From CAVQGZ01 sp964400785 (GTDB lineage: Bacteria > Actinomycetota > Actinomycetes > Jiangellales > Jiangellaceae), in assembly GCA_964400785.1 (NCBI GenBank), contig CAYNWB010000040.1, forward strand, positions 1 to 19,743: DNA of 19,743 bases, in the 5' to 3' direction. A program made the position numbers and the translations under genes. Within the stretch, counting starts at the first letter, position 1; every line of letters begins with the position of its first letter. Of the stretch, positions 1 through 6,379 are shown in pieces. Under the pieces are notes generated by a model. It saw only the letters and a program-made list of their open reading frames with translations, made no database searches and was not told where the DNA came from.

Positions 1-722
1 GCGATGGGCAGCCCGGTGATGTACCAGGAGGCGCCGCTGTCGTAGGTGGCGATGGCCTCGCGTCGGGCTGTCAGGTCGGGGTTGTCGAGGTTGTCGAGGG
101 AGTAGTTGGGCTGCCCGCTGGAGCAGTACCGGCTCGGCCACGCCACGAGCACCTTGTCGCCGGCGACCGCGTGGAAGATGTTGACCACGTCGCCGGGGTA
201 CTCGCCCTTGAGGTCCTTGAACAGCTTGACGTCCTTGCGGACGACGTCGCTGGAGACCTCGTCGGCCGACTCGGAGAGGTTCGTGTTCTTCCACGTCTCG
301 CCATCGTCGAGGCTGATCGCGCCCCAGGCGTCGCGTCGGCCGTGACCGACGAACCCGACTCCGTCCACGCCCTCGACCGGCCCGTTGATGTAGACGCCGA
401 CCAGCGGCTTGGCAGCCGCGCGGGTCTCAAGGAGCTGATCGTCGGCATCGACCTCGACATTGAGGTAGGGGACGGCAGTCAGCACCTCGCCATCGGCCTG
501 CTGAATCGGCACGTAGAACTTCATCATCTGGATGAAGGCGTGCTCGTTCTCGGGCACCAGCTCCTTCATGGCCTGGCCCTTGTTCTTCGCGTCGGTCTCG
601 TTGCCGACGTGCGACATGCTCTTGCGCACCAGGTAGCCGTCGTCGGCGAACGCGGCGGGTGCGATGGTTGCGGTCAGCACGATGGCGCAGCACAGTGCGA
701 CCGGCTTTCTGAGAAGCCTCAT
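1..722 (-). CDS. Secreted BNR/Asp-box (sialidase-like propeller) protein, N-terminal part
   Basis: The frame is open from ATG 722 to the window edge (240 codons), so the C-terminus is missing. A GAGGA Shine-Dalgarno lies about 7 nt before the ATG. Residues 1-26 form a signal peptide: a positively charged start (MRLLRK), a hydrophobic core, and a likely signal peptidase I site after AFA. The mature part holds two Asp-box (BNR)-like motifs: SLDDGETW at about 137-144 and TYDSGASW at about 226-233. This suggests an exported beta-propeller of the sialidase/exo-sialidase fold. The stretch before the first Asp-box, followed by WKNTNLSESAD, reminds me of proteins annotated 'choice-of-anchor O', but that is from memory and a C-terminal anchor cannot be seen. 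No catalytic role can be assigned: Asp-boxes mark the fold, not the activity. The gene has a long, structured upstream region with a DosR-like palindrome. Confidence 0.8.
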   Translation of the reverse strand, partial: MRLLRKPVALCCAIVLTATIAPAAFADDGYLVRKSMSHVGNETDAKNKGQAMKELVPENEHAFIQMMKFYVPIQQADGEVLTAVPYLNVEVDADDQLLETRAAAKPLVGVYINGPVEGVDGVGFVGHGRRDAWGAISLDDGETWKNTNLSESADEVSSDVVRKDVKLFKDLKGEYPGDVVNIFHAVAGDKVLVAWPSRYCSSGQPNYSLDNLDNPDLTARREAIATYDSGASWYITGLPI

Positions 723-760
723 GACCGTCCTCGGGTGATCGACTGATCGTTCGATGGGCA

Positions 761-868
761 GACGCTTGGGGCGTCATGGCGGGACGCCATCTGAATGCCG
801 GCCACCGGTTCGACGCTGGGGAAGCAGCCGAGAAGGGCTGAACGTGCGAATCCCCGCAGGTGGCGGGG
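761..868 (-). promoter_or_regulatory. Hairpin-rich leader of the secreted BNR gene (candidate structured 5' UTR)
   Basis: The 278-bp stretch 723-1000 holds no convincing gene. Read toward the gene at 722, it contains four inverted repeats in series. They are CCCCGC/GCGGGG (arms 863-868 and 852-857, loop 5), CAGCC/GGCTG (836-840 and 825-829, loop 6), ATGGCG/CGCCAT (785-790 and 776-781, loop 3) and GACGC/GCGTC (771-775 and 761-765, loop 5). The GGGG at 852-855 (minus-strand sense) could instead pair as GGGGA (851-855) with TCCCC (818-822), enclosing the second hairpin. That gives two mutually exclusive folds, as in a switch. No known riboswitch class matched. GC-rich DNA forms such repeats readily, so this is tentative. 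Confidence 0.35.
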
Positions 869-969
869 GCTGCGCGCGTCTAGGGCGAGCGTGCCATCGG
901 TGTGCCTCGCTGCTGCGGCGTGACGCCCGAGGTCATGGGGGCACCGTGCTCCGCCGATCGGACCGACCC

Positions 970-987
970 TAGGGACTTTGGTCCCTA
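970..987. promoter_or_regulatory. DosR/DevR-like palindromic box
   Basis: TAGGGAC-TTTG-GTCCCTA is a perfect inverted repeat with 7-bp arms and a 4-nt spacer. Its 14-bp core, GGGACTTTGGTCCC, differs at one position from the mycobacterial DosR (DevR) core GGGACTWWAGTCCC. It lies about 250 bp upstream of the secreted BNR gene and 13 bp beyond the stop of the ArsR gene. A TAGGGT -10-like hexamer on the minus strand (971 to 966) overlaps one arm. An alternative reading is a transcription terminator hairpin for the GH94-ArsR unit, although no T-tract follows. Confidence 0.45.
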
Positions 988-1000
988 TATGCGCACCTGC

Positions 1001-1319
1001 TTATGAAGACGTTGACGGGTCAACGAGACGCGATCGGGCGCGGGTCTCCTCGTGGGCGTGCTCGCGCAGCAGGTCCAGTGCCGTCGTCACGCGAGTGCCG
1101 TTGACGCTGTAGCGCACGCGCGTGCCGTCGCGATCGGCCGAGACGATGCCGCGCTCCCGCAGCACGGCCAGGTGCTGGCTGACGTTGGGTTGGCTGAGCN
1201 NNNNNNNNNNNNNNNNNNNNNNNNNNNNNNNNNNNNNNNNNNNGACGCTTGGGATCGCTCAGGGCACGGCAAAGCAGCGCGTACAGCTCGACCCGCTGGC
1301 GGCGCAGCTCCGCGTCCAT
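1001..1319 (-). CDS. ArsR/SmtB-family winged-helix regulator, interrupted by an assembly gap
   Basis: The start is ATG 1319, with GAGGTGAG about 5 nt upstream. The N-terminal 25 residues end in ALSDPKR, the conserved ArsR helix before the recognition domain. After the N-run the protein resumes as LSQPNVSQHLAVLRERGIV, the DNA-recognition helix and wing, then runs to TAA at 1001-1003. The visible halves lie in different frames because 44 Ns do not restore phase, so the listed span (319 nt) is not a multiple of three. The real protein is probably about 110 residues. Visible parts show no CxC or other clear metal site (one Cys, in YALLCRAL), so the effector is unknown. The gene starts 38 bp after the GH94 stop on the same strand and is probably co-transcribed with it. 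Confidence 0.85.
1200..1243. other. Run of 44 undetermined bases (assembly gap)
   Basis: Every base from 1200 to 1243 is N. The gap removes the part of the ArsR gene between SDPKR and LSQPNVSQ. There are 76 nt of coding sequence before it and 199 nt after it, so the true gap length must equal 1 modulo 3, whereas 44 equals 2 modulo 3. The placeholder length is therefore wrong. By comparison with typical ArsR proteins about 22 residues are missing, which would be about 64 nt. Confidence 0.99.
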
Positions 1320-1357
1320 GCTCTCACCTCGTCGTGAGGGTAAACCCGCGGCGCGCG

Positions 1358-3835
1358 CTAGCCCAGCCGAACGTCGACCCGGACGTCTGTCGGCGTTGCG
1401 GGGACGGCGACGCGGTCGCCGCCGAGCACCTGGCCGTCCACCCTCAGCTCGCGCACGCCGGAGCTGACGTGGTCGGGATTGCGCACGCTGATGTGGAACG
1501 TCGACCCGCGGAATCGCCGGGTCACCTCGAAGCCGTCCCACGCCGCCGGGATGCAGGGGTCGATGCGTAGCCCGTCGTAGTCGGGCTTGACACCCAGGAT
1601 CCCCTGGCTGAGCACGACGAACGTCCACGCCGCCGTGCCGGTCAGCCACGAGTTCTTCGCCTGCCCGAACGTGGGGGAGTCCCTGCCGTCGATGGTCTGC
1701 GCGTACACGTACGGCTCGAGCCGGTAGGTGTCGATCTGGGCCTGCTTGGCCGACGGGCACACCGACAGGTAGTACTCGAACGCCCGGTCCCCGTCGCCGA
1801 GCAGGCAGTGCGCGAGGTGGATCCAGGAGTTGTTGTGGCAGAAGATGCCCGCGTTCTCCTTCACGCCGGGCGGGTAGGAGGTGATCTCGCCCAGCTCGAG
1901 GTGGTAGCGGGTGTACGCGGGCTGCTGCAGCACGATGCCGTTCGGCGTGGCGAGGTGCTCGCCGACCGACTCCAGGGCCCGGCGCGCGCGTCCGTTGGTC
2001 AGCCCCGCTCCGCCCAGCACCGCCCAGCCCTGGCTCTCGATGTAGATCTGCCCCTCGTCGTTGACGTGGGAGCCCACCGGCTGCCCGGCGGCGTCGAAGG
2101 CGCGGGTGTACCACTCGCCGTCCCAGGCCTCGGTCTCGACGACGGCGAGCATGTCGTCGAAGCCACGCTGCATGCGACCGGCGTCGTCGTCACGACCGAG
2201 GTGGCGGTACAGGTCGGCCATCTCGCGGCTCGCGGCGAGAAAGAGGCCGGCGATCATCACCGACTCCGCCGTCGAGCCCTCGACGTCGCCGGCGAGCTGG
2301 AACGACTCGTTGGGCTCGGTCGAGAAGCAGTTGAGGTTGAGGCAGTCGTTCCAGTCGGCGTGCCCGATCAGCGGTAGCCCGCGTGGGCCGCGTTTGGCCA
2401 GCGTGTAGGCGATCGAGAGCTCGAGGTGGTCGAGCAGGGTGGACGAGGCGACCGTGCCCTCGGCCGGCGGCACGTCGGCGTAGCCGCACGGCTCGTCCAG
2501 GATCGAGGTGTCGCCGGTCTCCTTGACGTAGGCCGTGGTCGACAGCACGAGCCACAGGTGGTCGTCGTAGAAGTCTCCGCCGACGTCGGCGTTGCCCTGC
2601 TTCGTCAACGGCTGGTACTGGTGGTAGCAGGCGCCGTCGGAGAGCTGGGTGGCGGCGATGTCGAGGATCCGCTGGCGCGCCCGCTGCGGGATCATGTGGA
2701 CGAAGCCGAGCAGGTCTTGGTTCGAGTCGCGAAAGCCCATGCCCCGCCCGATGCCGGTCTCGAACAGCGAGGCCGAGCGCGACAGGTTGAACGTGGCCAT
2801 GCACTGGTACTGGTTCCAGGTGTTGAGCATGCGGGTCGCGTGCTCGTCAGGAGTCTTGCCCTGAAAGGCACCCAGGCGCTCGTCCCAGTAGTCGCGCAGC
2901 CGCCCGAACGCGGCGTCGACCGCGCCGGGCTCGCTGTAGTGGGCGACGACCCGGCGCCCGGCAGAGGTGTTGACGCCGAGGGGGGCGTCGGCGGTGGTCT
3001 CGACGAACTTGGGCTCGGGCTGCTCGACGTAGGCCAGCACGAAGGCCAGGTCGGCGTGCTCGCCCGGGGCGAGGTCGAGCGCGACCTCGTGGGCGCCGAC
3101 GGGGTTCCAGCCCCGCGCGATGCTGCCGGTGCAGCGCCCGGCGAACGGCACCCGGGCCTCGTGCAGACCCTCGTGCACACCGACGAACGCCTCGCGCGAG
3201 GTGTCGAACCCGTCGACGTCACGCGTGCAGGCGAACACCGTGTAGTGGTCACGGCGCTCGCGGTACTCCGTGACGTGGTAGATCGCCGACCCCTCGACCT
3301 GCACCTCGCCGATCGACATCGTGCGCTGCAGGTTCGTGGCGTCGTTCTGGGCCTCGTAGAAGGCGAACTCGACGAACGAGAACAGCCGCAGGGACGCCCG
3401 CTGCGACCGGGTGTTGGTCACCCGCACCTGCCAGACCTCCAGGTTCTCACCCGGCGGGACGAACATGCGCTGGCTGACCTCGACGCCGTCCTTGGTGCCG
3501 ACGATGGTGCTGTAGCCGAGCCCGACGTGGCAGCGGTAGTCGTCGAGGTCGGCCTTCACCGGCTTCCAGCCAGGGTTCCAGACGACGGGCCGTTCGTCCG
3601 ACTCGTCGCGCACGTACAGGTAGCGCCCTCCGAGGTCGAGCGGCACGTTGTTGTACCGGTACCGGGTGATGCGTCGCAGCTTGGCGTCGCGCCAGAACGA
3701 GTAGCCGCCGCCGGTGTTCGTGCACAGCCCGAAGAAGTCGTCCTGCCCGAGGTAGTTCAGCCACGGCAGGGGAGTGTCGGGGCGAGTGATCACGTACTCG
3801 CGGGCCTCGTCGTCGAACCAGCCGTAGGCGCTCAT
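1358..3835 (-). CDS. GH94 glycoside phosphorylase, cellobiose phosphorylase-like
   Basis: The protein has 825 residues, the usual GH94 length. It follows the Cellulomonas cellobiose phosphorylase pattern from end to end: N-terminal FDDEAREYVITRPDTP, YRYNNVPLDLGGRYLYV, SAIYHVTEYRERRDHY, ETGIGRGMGFRDSNQDLLGF, the catalytic segment IGHADWNDCLN, and C-terminal KNSWLTGTAAW. Asp497 in WND is the expected general acid. The family splits a beta-glucoside by phosphorolysis; cellobiose plus phosphate gives glucose 1-phosphate plus glucose in the cytoplasm. No signal peptide is present. The start is taken as ATG 3835, which lies 7 nt after a TAGCGT -10 hexamer and would give a leaderless mRNA; GTG 3841 is the alternative. 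Substrate is inferred: chitobiose phosphorylases share the fold. It probably forms a two-gene unit with the ArsR gene. Confidence 0.93.
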   Translation of the reverse strand: MSAYGWFDDEAREYVITRPDTPLPWLNYLGQDDFFGLCTNTGGGYSFWRDAKLRRITRYRYNNVPLDLGGRYLYVRDESDERPVVWNPGWKPVKADLDDYRCHVGLGYSTIVGTKDGVEVSQRMFVPPGENLEVWQVRVTNTRSQRASLRLFSFVEFAFYEAQNDATNLQRTMSIGEVQVEGSAIYHVTEYRERRDHYTVFACTRDVDGFDTSREAFVGVHEGLHEARVPFAGRCTGSIARGWNPVGAHEVALDLAPGEHADLAFVLAYVEQPEPKFVETTADAPLGVNTSAGRRVVAHYSEPGAVDAAFGRLRDYWDERLGAFQGKTPDEHATRMLNTWNQYQCMATFNLSRSASLFETGIGRGMGFRDSNQDLLGFVHMIPQRARQRILDIAATQLSDGACYHQYQPLTKQGNADVGGDFYDDHLWLVLSTTAYVKETGDTSILDEPCGYADVPPAEGTVASSTLLDHLELSIAYTLAKRGPRGLPLIGHADWNDCLNLNCFSTEPNESFQLAGDVEGSTAESVMIAGLFLAASREMADLYRHLGRDDDAGRMQRGFDDMLAVVETEAWDGEWYTRAFDAAGQPVGSHVNDEGQIYIESQGWAVLGGAGLTNGRARRALESVGEHLATPNGIVLQQPAYTRYHLELGEITSYPPGVKENAGIFCHNNSWIHLAHCLLGDGDRAFEYYLSVCPSAKQAQIDTYRLEPYVYAQTIDGRDSPTFGQAKNSWLTGTAAWTFVVLSQGILGVKPDYDGLRIDPCIPAAWDGFEVTRRFRGSTFHISVRNPDHVSSGVRELRVDGQVLGGDRVAVPATPTDVRVDVRLG

Positions 3836-3848
3836 CTGCACGACGCTA
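3836..3848 (-). promoter_or_regulatory. Leaderless-type -10 box of the GH94 gene
   Basis: On the minus strand TAGCGT (3848 to 3843) is followed by 7 nt and then ATG 3835. A transcript starting at or next to the A of ATG would have no leader, which fits the absence of any Shine-Dalgarno upstream. ACGCTAG (3843-3849) and CTAGCGT (3891-3897) form an exact inverted repeat. The -10 boxes of the two divergent genes are thus mirror images 41 bp apart. No clear -35 was found. Confidence 0.5.
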
Positions 3849-3891
3849 GTGCGAGTCGGTCGGCCACCGGGCGCTGACGGCCGGGTTTCGC

Positions 3892-3910
3892 TAGCGTGCC
3901 TCAGCGGAGG
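3892..3910 (+). promoter_or_regulatory. -10 box and Shine-Dalgarno of the USP-M23 gene
   Basis: TAGCGT at 3892-3897 resembles the actinobacterial -10 element. The predicted transcription start near 3904 would leave a leader of about 15 nt, made up mostly of the Shine-Dalgarno GCGGAGG (3904-3910). That site is 8 nt before ATG 3919 and decides this start over GTG 3910, which would lie on the ribosome site itself. Confidence 0.45.
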
Positions 3911-3918
3911 TGCCTGGC

Positions 3919-5826
3919 ATGACCACCCTCACACCGAGCAAGCCAGTGCTCGCCGTCGGCCTGAACCGACGAGCAGGCGAGTCCGCCGTCCAGCGTGTTC
4001 TCGCGACCGGCGTGCCCGTGGTGCTGCTCGCCGAGCGAGGGTTCCCGGTTCCGGCCGGTGTGCTCGCCCACGTCGAGGTGCCGGTCAACCGCGCCCGTGT
4101 CGGGCGGGCTGTTCGTGAGGCACATCGGCACGACGCGTCATGGATCGCAGTGCCGCGCACGATGGGAACCGCCGAGTACCTGATGGCCTCGCTCGTCCGC
4201 TCGGCCGGCCGGTACCTCGATGCCGACCACCCTGGCCTGGCCATGCTGGTCGCCTCACCCCGACCCGAGCCTGCGCCGCGCCGCCCTCGGGCCCTCGCCG
4301 TGGTCGACCCGGCCGGTCCGGCGTCCTCGGGGTGGGCGGTGCTGGCTGCCGTCCAGCTGGCGGTGCACTCGGGAGCCGCCCTCGACATCGCGGTTCTCGG
4401 CGTCGCCCCGGATGCGGGTGCCACCGAGAACCGGGAGTGGCTGGGGCAGCTACCGGTGGCGCGACACCAGCACCTGGTTCTCGAGGCGCTCGCCCTTGCC
4501 GAGGCGTACGACCTGGCGCCGACCTGGGTCGCCGCAGGAACTGGCAGCCCGCAGCACACCATCGGCGAGCTCGTGGCCGACGGGCGGTACGACGCGGTCG
4601 TCGACGACCTCGGCGGCCACCACCTGCGCAAACGGCTCGGCAAGCGCGCCGACCTGTACCGGCTGCTGCACGACCCCTCGCACGGCGGCCTGCTGTGCCA
4701 TCTGCTCGCCGAGACACAGGCCGACGTGGTGGTGGCTGTCGACGGCATCACGCTGGGGGTCGTGCCCGCCGTCGCGATCCGGACGGGCGCCGCGGCGACG
4801 CTGGCCCTGGGCACCGTGGGCGTCGGGGTCGCGGCCCCGGCACACGCTGACGAACCCCTCACCCTCACGACGGTGGCCACGACCCAGGCCGAGGCCGCAT
4901 CGGCCCGCGCCGAGGCGGCTGCCCAGACCGAGGCGGTGGCTGAGACCACGGCGAGGCTGCAGGCGGCATCCGCGGCACTCGAGAAGGCGCAGGCGGCACT
5001 CGACGAGGCCACGCAGACAGCGCAGCCGGCGGCAGACGCCCTCGCCGAGGCCCGCCTGGAGTTCGGCCGGGCCAGCGAGGAGCACCAGCAGGCGCTGGAG
5101 CAGCACGAGCAGGCGCAGCAGCGGGCCAACGTGGTCATGTCGGTGCTCACCGCCGGCGCCGTGGAGCAGCAGGCGCAGCAGGCTGCCGAGGCGGTGGACG
5201 TGGCTGCCGAGGCGGCCACCATGGCTGAGTCGCAGGCGGCACGGGCGTACGGGGAGTACCTGGAGTTCGCCGACGAGATCACGGCCGCCAACCGTGCGGT
5301 GGCTGCCGCGGATGCGGAGGCGCGCCGGCTCTCGGCCGCCCTCACCGAGGCGGCCGAGAAGGCCGAGCGGGCTCGGATGAAGGCCGCCGGCCTGGACGAG
5401 GCGGTCGCCGAGGTCGAGGCCGCCTGGCACGCCCGGGGCCTGCACCAGCCGGCGGATGGTCGGGTGACCAGCCACTTCGGACCCCGGGTGCACCCGGTGA
5501 CGGGCGTGTACAAGCTGCACACGGGCACCGACTTCACCGGGTCGGACGGCACGTACTACGCGGCCGAGGACGGCGTGGTGACCTTCGCCGGCTACGACGG
5601 CGCCTACGGCTACACGGTGCACGTCGACCACGGCCGCGTCGGCGGTCGTCACGTCGAGACCTGGTACGCCCACCAGCCCGGGCTCTCGGTTCAGGTGGGC
5701 GAGCAGGTCTCCCGGGGCCAGGCCATCGGTCGGATCGGCAGCACGGGGTACTCGACCGGTCCCCACGCGCACGTCGAGCTACGTATCGACGGTGAGCCGG
5801 TCGACATCATGGGCTACCTGCACTGA
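3919..5826 (+). CDS. USP-like / membrane segment / coiled-coil / M23 (LytM) metallopeptidase fusion
   Basis: The protein has 635 residues. Residues 1-270 look like soluble alpha/beta domains. The part at about 122-260 resembles a universal stress protein (ALAVVDPAG at the front, GTGSPQHTIGELVADGRYDAVV at 207-228), but the usual GxxG-GS ATP loop is not intact. A hydrophobic stretch at about 276-306 ends in APAHA-DE, which reads like a signal-peptidase site after Ala310. Residues 311-500 are Ala/Glu/Gln-rich coiled coil. The C-terminus is an M23 domain from SHFGPRVHPVTG. Zinc ligands His534, Asp538 (HTGTD) and His618 are present, as are catalytic His585 and His616 (HAH), so it should be active. 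Family members cut peptidoglycan cross-links outside the membrane. The arrangement suggests an N-in/C-out protein linking a cytoplasmic stress module to a cell-wall hydrolase (inference). It converges with another USP gene 25 bp away. Confidence 0.9.
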   Translation: MTTLTPSKPVLAVGLNRRAGESAVQRVLATGVPVVLLAERGFPVPAGVLAHVEVPVNRARVGRAVREAHRHDASWIAVPRTMGTAEYLMASLVRSAGRYLDADHPGLAMLVASPRPEPAPRRPRALAVVDPAGPASSGWAVLAAVQLAVHSGAALDIAVLGVAPDAGATENREWLGQLPVARHQHLVLEALALAEAYDLAPTWVAAGTGSPQHTIGELVADGRYDAVVDDLGGHHLRKRLGKRADLYRLLHDPSHGGLLCHLLAETQADVVVAVDGITLGVVPAVAIRTGAAATLALGTVGVGVAAPAHADEPLTLTTVATTQAEAASARAEAAAQTEAVAETTARLQAASAALEKAQAALDEATQTAQPAADALAEARLEFGRASEEHQQALEQHEQAQQRANVVMSVLTAGAVEQQAQQAAEAVDVAAEAATMAESQAARAYGEYLEFADEITAANRAVAAADAEARRLSAALTEAAEKAERARMKAAGLDEAVAEVEAAWHARGLHQPADGRVTSHFGPRVHPVTGVYKLHTGTDFTGSDGTYYAAEDGVVTFAGYDGAYGYTVHVDHGRVGGRHVETWYAHQPGLSVQVGEQVSRGQAIGRIGSTGYSTGPHAHVELRIDGEPVDIMGYLH

Positions 5827-5830
5827 TCGC

Positions 5831-5849
5831 GCGGCTCGGCGACCGCCGC
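5831..5849. terminator. Possible bidirectional hairpin between convergent genes
   Basis: GCGGC (5831-5835) and GCCGC (5845-5849) can pair with a 9-nt loop in the 25-bp gap between the stop codons of the USP-M23 gene and the USP-like gene. There is no T-tract on either side and the stem is short. It is listed only because it is the sole candidate in the gap. Confidence 0.2.
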
Positions 5850-5851
5850 AC

Positions 5852-6379
5852 TCACAGGCTGTCGCGGTGGGCCAGCATGTGCAGCACGGGCACTCCCAGC
5901 CGGCGGCGGGCCTGGTGCGTCCAGTCCGTGTGGAAGAACTCCGCCACCAGGTGGGCGCGGGTGAGGATGATGACCTCGTCGCTCGAGCGCCGCTCGACGC
6001 TACGGGCGAGGCTGTCGACCGGGTCGCCGGTGACGACCTCGGCGTCGGCGGACGCCCCGAGCTCGTGCAACACCGCGACGCACTGCTCGCACGCGCGGTC
6101 GCTCATCTCGACCGCCTCCTGCCGGGCTCGCTCCGCGTCCTCCTCCAGCACCGTCAGCGGGGTGGCGGCCATGACGTCGCCGGCAGCGAGGCTTCCGAGC
6201 GCCGCCTCGATGTGGGCGGCCGCGTCGTCCAGCGGAAGCAGCACGTGGTAGTGCACCGGATCGGTCCACGACTCGTGCAGGGCCACCACCTGCTGCGCGT
6301 CGGTGTGCGACAGCGGCTGCTCCAGCAGCAGGCAGATGTCGTAGGTCTGCTCAGGTGCGGGCATGCCCTGCTCGCTCAT
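5852..6379 (-). CDS. Universal stress protein-like protein
   Basis: The protein has 175 residues. The start is ATG 6379, preceded by GAGGAGGACAC, and it overlaps the ligase stop codon as ATGA, so the two are translationally coupled. The fold looks USP-like: an early strand HYHVLLPL (about 43-50) and a C-terminal half with AEVVTGDPVDSLARS (about 113-127), then DEVIILTRAH and a final GVPVLHML strand. The usual GxxG-9x-G(S/T) ATP loop is not obvious, so nucleotide binding is uncertain. A CEQC pair at 97-100 is unusual for this family and could be redox-sensitive or bind metal. It is predicted cytoplasmic, with no membrane segment. Its convergent neighbour also carries a USP-like module, which hints at a shared stress role (inference). 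Confidence 0.82.
   Translation of the reverse strand: MSEQGMPAPEQTYDICLLLEQPLSHTDAQQVVALHESWTDPVHYHVLLPLDDAAAHIEAALGSLAAGDVMAATPLTVLEEDAERARQEAVEMSDRACEQCVAVLHELGASADAEVVTGDPVDSLARSVERRSSDEVIILTRAHLVAEFFHTDWTHQARRRLGVPVLHMLAHRDSL

Noticed and set aside
815..872. Cobalamin riboswitch or small SRP RNA on the plus strand (GGGGAAGCAGCC, GTGCGAATCC)
   Set aside because: Short pieces resemble conserved cobalamin (GTGNGAATCC) and SRP (GAAGCAGCC) motifs, but the following conserved CCCGCCACTG block, the T-loop stem and the B12 box order are absent, and no plus-strand gene follows.
2426..3877. Plus-strand open frame of 483 codons opposite the GH94 gene
   Set aside because: Antisense shadow of a clear enzyme. 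Its composition is Val/Arg/Gly-rich from complementary GC-rich codons and no family is recognisable.
3891..5552. Minus-strand open frame of 553 codons opposite the USP-M23 gene
   Set aside because: Low-complexity Ala/Ser/Arg-rich shadow opposite a gene with intact M23 catalytic residues and a good ribosome site.
5827..5851. Strong intrinsic terminator between the convergent genes
   Set aside because: Only a 5-bp stem without a T-tract; kept as a low-confidence feature, not a finding.
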